DNA of 64,000 nucleotides from Paraktedonobacter carboxidivorans (GTDB lineage Bacteria > Chloroflexota > Ktedonobacteria > Ktedonobacterales > Ktedonobacteraceae). Every line of letters starts with the position of its first letter. The first letter of the stretch is position 1. The translations under genes were made by a program, and so were the position numbers. Shown here in pieces: positions 7,467 to 16,682 of this stretch. The stretch covers positions 155,234-219,233 of the forward strand of contig JBEVTI010000006.1 in the NCBI GenBank assembly GCA_041156125.1. Reading direction: 5' to 3'. The notes below the pieces were generated by a model. It did not search any database, was not told where the DNA came from, and worked only from the letters and a program-made list of their open reading frames with translations.

Positions 7467-9107
7467 ATGCCAAGAGGACGCAAGGGGACACCACAGGATA
7501 GCATCGACAGCATCCTGCTTGCCATGAGCCGGCGTAGCGATGTTGATCCCGATACTTTATCCCACTTTTTGGACCGTCTGGACGAAGAATGGACAAGCGG
7601 GGCGCGAGAGAAAGTTTTGCATTTACTGCGCACATCCGATGCCAGAGCGCATTCAGCGGCAGCGTTGATTCTTTCGGAGCTAGCGACAGACTTTGATCTG
7701 GAAGAGTTGGAAGAATTTATCACTGATCCAACAGTAGGGGATCTAGCCAAACTTTCCCTGGCGCCTGTCTTAAAAGAGTTGGACTCAGAGTTGGCCGATG
7801 ATGGTATTATCGATTACCTGAATGATCCTGAAGCGGCGATGCTCCAGATGCAGATTCGCCTGCTGGAACTGGTGGGTCAGAGTGAGTTGGGTGTGGAATC
7901 GATTCTGGAGGATGTTCTCGCCATGCCGGTTGAGCGCCGGATGGGCTTTATCAACTGGCTGGGTGGTAGCCAAGATCCGCGCGCGGTCAGGCTATTGCTG
8001 CCTTTGCTGGAAAATCAATCCACCAGGATTGTTGGCGCGGCCATGGAGGCGCTGGAGCAACTGGGGGTAGCGGCGGCGGAAGAGAGCATTCCAGCTTTAA
8101 ACTATCTGCTCAGCAGTAGCAGCAACCGCCAGGTCAAGCAGCAGGCACGCGCTATTCTGGGGCGGCTGACCATGCTCTCGGCGCCAGGGGTAACTCTGGA
8201 GGCGCAGCACGAGTTGCCCTTACACGAAGCGCGTGTCAGCTTTATTGATGGTTCAGGGGCACAGATGGTCATGTTAGCCTGGCGCAAGTCGGATGGTTTG
8301 CTCAAGGGAGTCAATTTGCTCTGCCAGGACGAGTGGGGCATCAAGGACTGCTATGGCACTGACGAGATGCCTATGGAGCGCTGGCAAGAGCTAGTCAGCA
8401 ATATGGATGAGCAGGGTTTTCTTAGCTTTACGGTGCCTTTGGAGTACTGCCGCGCCCTGATCATTGAGGCGCGCCAGCAAAACAAGCGCGGACGCCACAA
8501 AGTGCCAGTGGCTTACGCGGTCTGGCGTCCTTTAATCGAAGCAGGAGCGCTCTTGAGCAAAGAGGTAGCACCTCCTCCTATTATAACAATGTTGGAGCCG
8601 CTCCCTTTTGACGCCCAGGTCGCTCAATTGGCCGCGCGCGGAGATGAGCTTTACAAGTTACCTGAATTTGATCCCTGGCTGTTTGAGCCTTTCACTAGCT
8701 TGCATCCCTACGTGCATAATTATCTGAATCTTAACGCACAGCATGGCCTCACGCCAGGGCGCAAGCGCAAAGGCGTCTCGCGAGCCCTGGAAGCTCAGCG
8801 GCGTGAACAAGAGGTGCTGGTAGATACAGTGCTAGAGAAAGTTGTCGATGCACGCTGGCGTCTGCTCTACGATACGCGCCTGCGCCGTCAGGCCGCGCTT
8901 TTTCAGCTAACAGGTCGGCAGGAAGAGGCCAATCTGATCAGCGCTGTAGCCGCGACCCTGCATCCTGAATCGGGGATTTTGCCCAAAGACCAGTCTTTTC
9001 TACGCGCGCTGGTCCATCGCTCGCTTGAGCGTGGGCTGATCCATATTATGGCCGAAATGCTCGAAAAGAAGCCACAAAAAGATGTTTTCCCCTGGAACTG
9101 GGAATGA
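7467..9107 (+). CDS. HEAT-repeat protein
   Basis: A 546-residue cytosolic protein. The N-terminal half is built of HEAT-like helical pairs (ARAHSAAALILSELA; DPRAVRLLLPLLENQSTRIV; AAMEALEQLG; NRQVKQQARAILGRL), ending near residue 240. The second half is a mixed alpha/beta domain starting VTLEAQHELPLHEARVSF that is not recognised, followed by a basic linker (GRKRKGVSRALEAQRREQE) and a helical tail. HEAT scaffolds bind other proteins. The start has AAGGGGG 9 bases upstream. Divergence from a coiled-coil pseudokinase makes that protein a candidate partner, by inference only. Confidence 0.75.
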   Translation: MPRGRKGTPQDSIDSILLAMSRRSDVDPDTLSHFLDRLDEEWTSGAREKVLHLLRTSDARAHSAAALILSELATDFDLEELEEFITDPTVGDLAKLSLAPVLKELDSELADDGIIDYLNDPEAAMLQMQIRLLELVGQSELGVESILEDVLAMPVERRMGFINWLGGSQDPRAVRLLLPLLENQSTRIVGAAMEALEQLGVAAAEESIPALNYLLSSSSNRQVKQQARAILGRLTMLSAPGVTLEAQHELPLHEARVSFIDGSGAQMVMLAWRKSDGLLKGVNLLCQDEWGIKDCYGTDEMPMERWQELVSNMDEQGFLSFTVPLEYCRALIIEARQQNKRGRHKVPVAYAVWRPLIEAGALLSKEVAPPPIITMLEPLPFDAQVAQLAARGDELYKLPEFDPWLFEPFTSLHPYVHNYLNLNAQHGLTPGRKRKGVSRALEAQRREQEVLVDTVLEKVVDARWRLLYDTRLRRQAALFQLTGRQEEANLISAVAATLHPESGILPKDQSFLRALVHRSLERGLIHIMAEMLEKKPQKDVFPWNWE

Positions 9108-9165
9108 GATAAAACTGCTCTATCCTCAAATTGAGGGATAACTCATAAAGCGCTGATCATTTCAA

Positions 9166-10458
9166 TTAGAGGGCTGGTACGCTGACGCGGGCTTTGAGAA
9201 GCGCGTGTGCCGCGTGTTCACCGCTATGCATGGCGCCATGAATACTACTTGACGTAGTATATTCTCCGGCCAGGAAGAGTCCTCTGGTGTCAGTCGTGTT
9301 GGAAGGCAACTTATCGAAAAAGCCGGACGGCTGCACAAGTTGCGCGAAAGGTACGCGATAGACACCCAGCATCTGCCAGCCACTGAGATCGTGCTCCGGG
9401 AACCAGCCAGCGATCTCGGAGAGAGCAAGCGTGGCGATCTGCTCGTCATCGTCAGTCTTAGGAGCGAGAATGGTTGCCGAAAGTAGGTGCCGATGTGGCG
9501 GCGCGTACGTTGGAGCTATATTACTGAGCAAAACCGCGTTGTTGACATATGCATCAGGCGCGGTATTCAAAAGAATTTTGCGCTGCTTATAAAGCCTCTC
9601 TTTGCCTCCAAAGTATACACAGACGCAGCTACGCGCTTCCGTAGATAGTTCGCGACCAAGCAGGCGAGCTGCTGCGGGACTATCGGTCGCCACAACTACC
9701 TGCTCTGCCGCGATTGTTTCGCCACTGGCGAGGGTTACACCCTGGACCTGTCCCTCTGTGATCTGGATACTGCTCACGCGCGCGCGGTAGCGGATCGAGC
9801 CGTGGGGCAGAGCCGTGGCCAGCATGTTGGGGATACGTTGCATGCCTTCCGCGGGGAGCATAATCTTGCCTGAGGCCAGCATACGGAAGACGAACTGGAA
9901 CATGCGCGCGCTGGTGTTCAACGAGCGATCCAGGAAAATACCCCCGTAAAAAGGCCGGGCGAAATTGGCGATAAAGCCTGCTTCTGAGAAATGTAAGCGG
10001 CGCAGATAGTCCTCGGTAGACTCATCCTGCCCATTCGGCTGCGCCTTGCCCGCGAAAATATCTGCGGTAGAGAGCCGCGTCAGACTCGCGCGCAGGCGCA
10101 ACACACGCAATTTATCGGCAGTCGAAAGCAATGGATTAAGCAGTCCCGGTAGTAGATGGCCCGGTTCTCGCCAGGGATCGGTGACCTCATAGCGCTTGCC
10201 ATCTCTGACGAGAAGAGCACCTGGCTCAAAGAAGCGCTGTTTGAGATTCTCAAAGTTCAGCTGACGTTGTGCAGCTGGATAGGCCGTGAAAAGTACCTGG
10301 AAGCCTCGATCCAGGCGATACCCATCTTCGTGCATATCCGTACGCACACGTCCACCCACCTGCTCTGCTGCCTCCAACACCAGCACCTGTCGGCCAACTC
10401 TGGCTAACTCCCGGGCGCATGTCAATCCTGCCAATCCGGCTCCGATAATTACGATCAT
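9166..10458 (-). CDS. FAD-dependent amine oxidoreductase / phytoene desaturase-like protein
   Basis: A 430-residue flavoprotein. Residues 1-40 are a Rossmann FAD-binding unit with the GxGxxG motif (IIGAGLAGLTCARELARVG) and the conserved VGGRVRT/DRGFQV segments of the amine oxidase/phytoene dehydrogenase superfamily. The C-terminal FAD motif is LFLAGEYTTSSSIHGAMHSG. The substrate cannot be told; carotenoid, squalene-derived or amine substrates are all known in this superfamily. It begins 25 bases after the DUF1015 gene stop, so the two form an operon. Only a weak AAAGG lies about 12 bases before the ATG. Confidence 0.85.
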   Translation of the reverse strand: MIVIIGAGLAGLTCARELARVGRQVLVLEAAEQVGGRVRTDMHEDGYRLDRGFQVLFTAYPAAQRQLNFENLKQRFFEPGALLVRDGKRYEVTDPWREPGHLLPGLLNPLLSTADKLRVLRLRASLTRLSTADIFAGKAQPNGQDESTEDYLRRLHFSEAGFIANFARPFYGGIFLDRSLNTSARMFQFVFRMLASGKIMLPAEGMQRIPNMLATALPHGSIRYRARVSSIQITEGQVQGVTLASGETIAAEQVVVATDSPAAARLLGRELSTEARSCVCVYFGGKERLYKQRKILLNTAPDAYVNNAVLLSNIAPTYAPPHRHLLSATILAPKTDDDEQIATLALSEIAGWFPEHDLSGWQMLGVYRVPFAQLVQPSGFFDKLPSNTTDTRGLFLAGEYTTSSSIHGAMHSGEHAAHALLKARVSVPAL

Positions 10459-10483
10459 AATAATGTCTAGCCTTTGTGTGTAT

Positions 10484-11785
10484 TTACCACAGGGGGTTCA
10501 GAACCAATCCTGTGATCAGTTTTGGATAAAAGTACGTTGATTTCTGCGGCATCTGATCGTCTGCATCGGCGATAGCGCAGATTTGTCGTACACGAGTCGA
10601 GTTCAAAAACAGAGCTGCCTGAGCTTTGCCCTGCGCCAGCGCGTTCAGTGCTTCGCGGTCCTCGTGCATATAGTATACATACTTACCCGCGCTCAGATCC
10701 TCAGGCTGGAGAGAGAGCAGTTCTTCTAGAATCAACGTATGCGCAATAGAAACATCCAAAGCTTTCCAGGCGTCACTGTGGCTTGCTTCCTGCATGCGCG
10801 CCCGCCCGCGTTCATTCAGACTGAGTAGCCAGCTCTGTTGAGGCGTAACCAGCAAGAACGAAGGAGCAGTCTCACCGACCTTTGCCAGCTCTTGCAGTGT
10901 GCTCTCGTCAGCATGAGCTAGTTCGCGTATATCGAGATAACGCCCCAGGTTGGCGGTGGTGAGATTGGCCAGTGCCTGCGGGCTGAGATCGCAGAAGAGG
11001 CGATGCGTGGGTAGCACCAGCAGACCGGGATCATCCAGATCGATCAGGGCCATCATCACAAAGTTTACTGGATCATCATCGGCCAGTTCTCGGCGAGCCG
11101 TCAGCACCTCGTTGCGATAGTTCAGCGCTGTCTCATAACGATGATGCCCATCGGCGATATAGAGCTGGCGCTCCGCGAAGAAATCCTCGATACGCGCTAT
11201 CACTGCCGCATCGGTCACGGGCTGTAGCCGATGACCCTCGCCTGCTTCGTCGGTAAAATGAATTGCAGGCTGCTCTAAATACTCGCTCAATAGACGGCGT
11301 ATGCGTCCCTGGGGATCGCTGTACATACTCATAATCGGGCTAAGATTGACCGAGCAGGCGCGCAAAAGTTGCAGGCGATCATCCTTGTCTTTTTTACGTG
11401 TAAACTCGTGGCGTAAAACCACATGCTTCTCCCATGGTTCCAGGCGCACGCGCGCACACAGACTGGTCCTGCTATAGCTCTGCCCTCCATGCTGGAAAGT
11501 TTGCTGATAGGCATAATAGGCAGGTTGCGCATCCTGGAGCAGCACACCCTCCTGGCGCCACTCAGCCAGCACACGCGCCGCGCGCGTATAGCGATTGTTC
11601 AGTGTATTATCCGCGGGCGTGATTTTACCCAGCTCTGCGCGAATTATATTATATGGATGCCGTGCATAGTAGCGCTCCTGAGCTATCTCTGAGATCACAT
11701 CAAAAGGTGGGGTCACTACCGCGGCCAGATCAGGTACCGCTTCTGGTGCGTACCGTATACCCTGGAAAGGGCGTACATCAGCCAT
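10484..11785 (-). CDS. DUF1015 family protein
   Basis: About 433 residues. It opens with ADVRPFQGIRYAPE and PDLAAVVTPPFDVIS, and has the internal YIADGHHRYETAL motif, all hallmarks of DUF1015 (SerB-associated in some lineages, biochemical role not firmly established). The start at 11785 is chosen over the longer open frame (to 11812) because AGAGGAGT lies 8 bases upstream and because the conserved family N-terminus begins here. It is the first gene of an operon with the FAD oxidoreductase. Confidence 0.85.
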   Translation of the reverse strand: MADVRPFQGIRYAPEAVPDLAAVVTPPFDVISEIAQERYYARHPYNIIRAELGKITPADNTLNNRYTRAARVLAEWRQEGVLLQDAQPAYYAYQQTFQHGGQSYSRTSLCARVRLEPWEKHVVLRHEFTRKKDKDDRLQLLRACSVNLSPIMSMYSDPQGRIRRLLSEYLEQPAIHFTDEAGEGHRLQPVTDAAVIARIEDFFAERQLYIADGHHRYETALNYRNEVLTARRELADDDPVNFVMMALIDLDDPGLLVLPTHRLFCDLSPQALANLTTANLGRYLDIRELAHADESTLQELAKVGETAPSFLLVTPQQSWLLSLNERGRARMQEASHSDAWKALDVSIAHTLILEELLSLQPEDLSAGKYVYYMHEDREALNALAQGKAQAALFLNSTRVRQICAIADADDQMPQKSTYFYPKLITGLVLNPLW

Positions 11786-12060
11786 AACTTTTACTCCTCT
11801 ACTTCTTAACAAACATATGGCGGATCTCTCCCGCCGGAGAGACGATTTCTGGGCGAAAAACTCTGTCTATTGTAGGCTCTCAGGTACCTATTTTACAAGT
11901 GTATCTGACGAGGAGAAGAGGGTGATTTAAAAGTCATTTCCCTTTTATGGGTTGGGATAACTGGCTATGCGTTCGAGCTACCAATACCTTGCATGCTACA
12001 ATGAGACGGTGGTGTAGGGGTGCGGGGGTCTTCTTACAGGCATAGACTCTTTTGAGGAAG

Positions 12061-12175
12061 GCATTCCAGGCGTTTGCAAACGGCCCCACCCCAGGTAATA
12101 AGGGTAAAACAGGCGGTCGGCGGCTGCCAGCCGCCTGTTTTACCCTTATTATCTGAAGTTGCCGCGGGCAACTTC
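12061..12175. repeat. Intergenic hairpin element with two perfect stems
   Basis: A first stem has 20-bp perfect arms, AATAAGGGTAAAACAGGCGG at 12097-12116 and its complement at 12131-12150, around a 14-base loop. A second, GAAGTTGCC/GGCAACTTC around GCG, lies at 12155-12175, only a few bases before the ribosome-binding site of the Clp-N gene. TTTGCAAACGGCCCCACC at about 12073 resembles the left flank of the family at 30822. The rest of the 11786-12197 gap shows no gene. The second stem could affect translation of the next gene. Confidence 0.55.
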
Positions 12176-12197
12176 ACTGGAAGAGAGAAATAGTGTC

Positions 12198-13169
12198 ATG
12201 TCTAGATTTTCGCTACAGGCTGGAGAAGCGCTGCAATTCGCGCGCATAGAGGCTCAACTTTTACAGAGCAACTATGTGGATAGCGGGCATCTGTTGCTGG
12301 GACTCCTGCGCCAGGATACAACAAATCCTGCTGTCCCTCTTTTCTTCGCGCAGGGAGTGAGCCTCGCACGGGCTCGTAGCGCGCTTGGAGAGATGGATGA
12401 GCGCGCAGAGACACTTGCGCGCTTCACACCAGGAGCACGACAGGCTATCCATTTGGCCGCGGATCTGGCACAAAAACGACAGGAGCCTATCGAAGCAAGC
12501 GACTGCCTGCGCGCATTGCTGCTCCTGCCTGAAAATCAAGCCATTTGGGTGCTGCACCATCTGGGCGTCAATCTGGAAGAGTTATATGCCCAGATGCACC
12601 ACGCGTTTCCATCTGAGGATGCTAGCGCCACATCTCCGCCAGCCAGAATCGACTTCCAGGCGCATCAGCGAGATAAATTTACCCAACGAGCACGCCGGGC
12701 TTTGTCTCGGGCCGAAGAAGAAGCATGGATCTTTGAGCAGAGCATTGATATTGAACATCTCTTGTTGGGTCTGTTATACGACAACGAGGGGGTTGCTTTC
12801 TGCATACTCAAGGAACTGCGCGTAGATCTAGACGCTATAGATCGGACCTTTGCGCAACTTTTCAGCCAGCGAGAGGGTGGTAGCCTTCTTCTCACACAGC
12901 GCGGGAAGCACTCGATTGAACTCGCTGTAAAAGAAGCTGTCCATTTCGGCCATCGTTATCTGGGAACAGAGCATCTTCTGCTCGGTATTCTCCATCTCTT
13001 TGCAGAAGAGCACGCTGGAGGTGGTCTATTTAGCGGCCTGGTTCGCAAACGTGCCACTGGAGATCCCGCAGCTAGCCTCCTTGCCAGCCAGGGCCTGAGC
13101 CTCAAACAGGCTCGCCGACAACTGAGTGCTCTGCTGGCGACTGGCATGAACGACGACGCTACCATTTGA
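12198..13169 (+). CDS. Clp N-domain protein without ATPase modules
   Basis: A 323-residue cytosolic protein made of two Clp R (Clp_N) double-repeat domains. The first spans about 1-145 (SGHLLLGLLRQD, later EASDCLRALLLLPE), the second about 165-320 (DIEHLLLGLLYD; LGTEHLLLGILHL). There is no Walker A/B, so this is not ClpA/ClpC; it resembles stand-alone ClpS/ClpC-N-like adaptor or substrate-recognition proteins. The ATG at 12198 is preferred to 12159 because the Clp N-domain starts there and a GGAAGAG lies about 12 bases upstream. Confidence 0.8.
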   Translation: MSRFSLQAGEALQFARIEAQLLQSNYVDSGHLLLGLLRQDTTNPAVPLFFAQGVSLARARSALGEMDERAETLARFTPGARQAIHLAADLAQKRQEPIEASDCLRALLLLPENQAIWVLHHLGVNLEELYAQMHHAFPSEDASATSPPARIDFQAHQRDKFTQRARRALSRAEEEAWIFEQSIDIEHLLLGLLYDNEGVAFCILKELRVDLDAIDRTFAQLFSQREGGSLLLTQRGKHSIELAVKEAVHFGHRYLGTEHLLLGILHLFAEEHAGGGLFSGLVRKRATGDPAASLLASQGLSLKQARRQLSALLATGMNDDATI

Positions 13170-13203
13170 CCCTCTTGAGCTTTGCCAGCGTGGCACCTCT
13201 CGC

Positions 13204-14232
13204 TCAGTTCTGGATTGTCAGGTTAGCTTTCCGCCTACGATATGCTGTCCAGAGGAGAAGTGCCATGAGGGGTAGAGTGACCGCGGGTTGGGCCGCAAGC
13301 CACATCTGTGGCAGGAATAGTGAGAGGAGGGTAGTTGGTAAAAGGGCTCCCGTAATCAGCGCCAGGGCCTGGTTCTCTCTCCAGGAACTGCGAGTGGTCC
13401 AGCGGCGCACTCTACGCAGCAGGAACGCGCAAGTGATGAGGATGCTAAGAATGATCAGGATCTGAGAGAGCACAGGGTAGCTGGGGAAGAGGGTGTGTGC
13501 GAGTAGACCCGGCACGATAAGAATCGCGCCAAAATAGAGCAACGTGCCGACAAAACCCGCCAGGCGCAGACGGCCCAGACCTGGAAGCTTGTCTGGCTCC
13601 AGGGAACGTATGTGCTTGGAGAGCGGGAGCCGTACGGCGCAAATCACCAGAATAACAACCGCGCACAACACCAGCAAACGCTCCAGACGGTAGGTTGGTA
13701 AAAGAAAGGTTAGCGAGGTAGTAAGTAGAAAGAGCACGCTAAAGCCAATAACTCCTTTGCGCCTTAGCCAGGGAACTCTGGCCAGGGTAGGAAATAAAGC
13801 CTCGACCAGAAAGATAGGAATGATGATACTATAGATCGTATGAAAAGCAGTCAAAGCTACAGCCCAGCTCCAGTCAATGCCTCCAAGCAACAGATAGCCA
13901 TCAGGCACCACCGTATACCAGGTACCAGCGATCATGCCCTCATTCACAAAGCCAAAGGCAATCCCCAACAAAAGCAGACAGGCCAGCCTGCGCGGACGGC
14001 TACGGATCAGCTCACGAATCAGCAAATTAGCCGAACCATAGAAAGCGGTCAAAAAGAAAAAAGAGCTGGGATTGAACAGGAACGAGCGCGGCGCGGTATT
14101 AAACGTGGCGACACACTCAGGGATAAGCCCACCAAGCACATAAAGCGTCAGGATTGCCGGCCAGAAACGCGGGCGTTTGAGCTTTACAGTGATCTCTTGT
14201 TCTGGTGAAAGGGTAAGCGCGGGGGTCTCCAT
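13204..14232 (-). CDS. Polytopic membrane protein of unknown function
   Basis: About 342 residues with roughly ten hydrophobic segments (for example ILTLYVLGGLIPECVATF, LACLLLLGIAFGFVNEG, VLLVLCAVVILVICAV-like, ILIILSILITCAFLL). An N-terminal glutamate-containing helix (IPECVATFNTAP) and an 'FGFVNEGMIAGTWY' helix are polar for membrane segments and may be functional. No family is recognised. The start at 14232 (METPAL) has AAGGG about 9 bases upstream; the open frame to 14409 adds a non-membrane extension without a ribosome site. It is convergent with the Clp-N gene (34-base gap). Confidence 0.65.
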   Translation of the reverse strand: METPALTLSPEQEITVKLKRPRFWPAILTLYVLGGLIPECVATFNTAPRSFLFNPSSFFFLTAFYGSANLLIRELIRSRPRRLACLLLLGIAFGFVNEGMIAGTWYTVVPDGYLLLGGIDWSWAVALTAFHTIYSIIIPIFLVEALFPTLARVPWLRRKGVIGFSVLFLLTTSLTFLLPTYRLERLLVLCAVVILVICAVRLPLSKHIRSLEPDKLPGLGRLRLAGFVGTLLYFGAILIVPGLLAHTLFPSYPVLSQILIILSILITCAFLLRRVRRWTTRSSWRENQALALITGALLPTTLLSLFLPQMWLAAQPAVTLPLMALLLWTAYRRRKANLTIQN

Positions 14233-14676
14233 ACCATTTTCCCTTGAGATAAATTGCCGGACTACATTAAGGATATGTGAAGCATTGTAACACAGTTTAA
14301 ACCCGCGCAGATCATCCAGTGTCAGGCCTCTTTTCTCGCCAGGATTTCTTTGCTTTTTGCACGTTCCAGCTTGTGATAAAGTAGATACGGGTGACATCCC
14401 GTTTGCCATCTTCTGTCAAGTATTCCTCCTCTTTCAAATTTTAAGTACCTTTGGGGGAAATCAGGGTTTCCCCTTATGTTTTTCATTGATGGTTTTGATA
14501 TAATGGATAAAAGAGGAATCTTGTGGTGTCTCTGGCGCTTTGTAGTTTCAGTGCAGCAAAAGAGATCCTTCTGAAAAGGCAAATTATCAGCAAAAAGATG
14601 CGCGTATTTTAGCAAGCGCGCAATATGCTTTATATATTTCAAACAATAGAAATGATGAAGAGGAGATTGTTTCTCT
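14233..14676. other. Divergent promoter region before the efflux operon
   Basis: No gene seen. A TATAAT box lies at 14499-14504 (plus strand) with no good -35 match. Just upstream a small GGGGGAAATCAGGGTTTCCCC stem-loop (about 14453-14473) could be an operator or part of the 5' leader. The sequence is AT-rich towards the efflux operon start, which has GAGGAG about 10 bases before its ATG at 14677. Confidence 0.4.
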
Positions 14677-16458
14677 ATGCAACAGGGGAAAGCGGGTACT
14701 ACTGATACAACAAATCGAGCTTCTGCACCCACGCAACCACCTTCTCCTTTGATTAATCTGCCCAGTTTAGGCGAAGATGATAGTAATCTTAGCCTGCCAC
14801 CGCTGACACGTCCGCGGCGCAGGCGCAGATGGATTATCCTTATAGTTGTGTTTTTACTTTTGCTTTTGCTGGCCGGAATTCTTATCAGAGTGAGTAGTAG
14901 AGGGCAGAGCGTTAATTATCAATATGCGCAAGCGACGCAGGGCAATCTGACTCGCACGGTCAATGCCACCGGGCCGATCCAGAGTGGAGTATATAATCTG
15001 ATATTTAGCGGGACTGGTGGGAAGATCGATGAAATCGATGTTTCCATTGGGCAAAAGGTCGTCAAAGGCCAGGTGCTGGCCCGACTAGATAAGACGCTAC
15101 TGCAGGATGCTGTTGACCAGGCCCAGATTGGTGTTAACAATGCGCAAGCGAGTTTGAATGCCGCCATTGCGGGGGCTAACAGTTCTTCGGGTCAGTCTAA
15201 CGCCAGTGTCAGCGCCGCGCAGACCGCGGTCAGCGATGCGAAGGAAAGCCAGCGGCAGACCCAGGCTCAGGGAGACGCAAGCGTCGCCACGGCCCAGACA
15301 ACCCTCGACAACGCGGAAACCAACCTGACGCAGGTGACGAATACCTCTGAGCAACAGAAGACGCAGGCGCTTGAAACATATCAAGCAGCAGCGACAACGA
15401 ATAGTTGTCCTGCTGATCCTAACACGATAACTGATTCCTCGACGCTCTCAGCACCCTGCCAAACAGCATATAATACGTATATTGCGTCTGTGAATCAGGC
15501 CAATGCGAGCGTCACGACGGCTCAGGCTCAAGTGAACTCGGCTCAAGCGGCTTTAAAGCAGGCCCAGGCTAACGCTACTGCGCAGAACGCTACTGCTCAG
15601 AATCAGGTCAATACTGCCGAGAGCCAGTTGACCTCGGCGCAGGCTGGCCAGAATGTGAGCGGAACTACAGGACAGAGTCAAGTGATCACAGCTCAGAATC
15701 AACTGAACACAGCTCTGGCGCAACTCAAGCAGGCCAGGCATAATCTGGCGAACGCCACGCTCAAAGCTCCGCATGCTGGGATTGTCACGATCATTAATGG
15801 AACAGTTGGAGGTACACCTGGAGCCAGCACATCTGGCGTCTCGACCGGCGGTGAGTTTATCCAACTCGTTGATCTGACAGCCTTGCAGGTTCAGGCTGAC
15901 GTAAATGAGGCTGATATCGCGAACTTACAAGTAGGGGAGAGCGCGTCTTTCACCGTCAACGCCTATGGCCAGCAGGAGTTTACAGGCACTGTCAGCTCTA
16001 TTTCGCCAAACGGCCAGACCATCTCAAACGTTGTCACATATCCGGTGCGCATCGATGTTGATCCCAACAGCCTGAAAGGCGCGCATCTTTTGCCAGATAT
16101 GACGGCAAACGTCACCATCAACGCTGTGCAACATAATAATGTGCTGCTTTTGCCAGTGAATGCGATCAATTTCGCCCGCCTGGCAAGTAGTGGCAACACG
16201 ACCAGTGGCACACCGCAGCTGATAAGCGCCCAGAGTGCCACGGCCAGTCTGAACCAGGCTCGTCAGATGCTCGAAAGCCTGGAGGTCGCGAACCCTGACC
16301 TGGTCTCAGAAGGTCCGCTACCCGCATTTGTGATTGAAAAGTCAGGATCACGATTTATTGCTAAACCGGTTGTTCTGGGCCTGACCGATGGGGCATCGTA
16401 TGAGGTATTGCAGGGTCTCTCCCCCAGTGACACCTTTATCGTGGGCATAGGCGGCTGA
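14677..16458 (+). CDS. MacA-like membrane fusion/adaptor protein
   Basis: A 593-residue protein. Residues 1-47 are a cytosolic Pro-rich tail ending in RPRRRRRW. One membrane segment follows (51-71), and the rest is outside. The first half of the barrel-sandwich hybrid is IDVSIGQKVVKGQVLARLD (about 120-138). A very long Ala/Gln/Asn-rich coiled coil runs from about 142 to 360, and the second lipoyl half is LKAPHAGIVTIINGTVGG. A beta-barrel and membrane-proximal domain complete the HlyD/MacA layout. In a single-membrane cell it would stretch into the wall rather than dock to an outer-membrane duct. It leads the efflux operon. Confidence 0.85.
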   Translation: MQQGKAGTTDTTNRASAPTQPPSPLINLPSLGEDDSNLSLPPLTRPRRRRRWIILIVVFLLLLLLAGILIRVSSRGQSVNYQYAQATQGNLTRTVNATGPIQSGVYNLIFSGTGGKIDEIDVSIGQKVVKGQVLARLDKTLLQDAVDQAQIGVNNAQASLNAAIAGANSSSGQSNASVSAAQTAVSDAKESQRQTQAQGDASVATAQTTLDNAETNLTQVTNTSEQQKTQALETYQAAATTNSCPADPNTITDSSTLSAPCQTAYNTYIASVNQANASVTTAQAQVNSAQAALKQAQANATAQNATAQNQVNTAESQLTSAQAGQNVSGTTGQSQVITAQNQLNTALAQLKQARHNLANATLKAPHAGIVTIINGTVGGTPGASTSGVSTGGEFIQLVDLTALQVQADVNEADIANLQVGESASFTVNAYGQQEFTGTVSSISPNGQTISNVVTYPVRIDVDPNSLKGAHLLPDMTANVTINAVQHNNVLLLPVNAINFARLASSGNTTSGTPQLISAQSATASLNQARQMLESLEVANPDLVSEGPLPAFVIEKSGSRFIAKPVVLGLTDGASYEVLQGLSPSDTFIVGIGG

Positions 16459-16682
16459 GAACGGCCTGCCCTCGCGAGCGCTCAGGGTAATCCTGGGCCG
16501 CTCGCAACGGTACAGGACTTTGAACGTAGAATATATATTACTGCTTTGTTTTGCTTGATCTTAAAATAAGCAGCGGCAGGCAGTTGTTTTGCACGCGGGA
16601 TGAGGAAAAGCAGGCACTTTATCATCCCGGAGGAATGACTTATTTTGTCTGTCGGCCTGGTCTGGAATGAGAGATCTGTTTT

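Noticed and set aside
16474..16506. GC-rich inverted repeat after the MacA-like gene
   Set aside because: The arms match poorly and no T-run follows, and the ATPase gene is probably co-transcribed, so it is not called a terminator.
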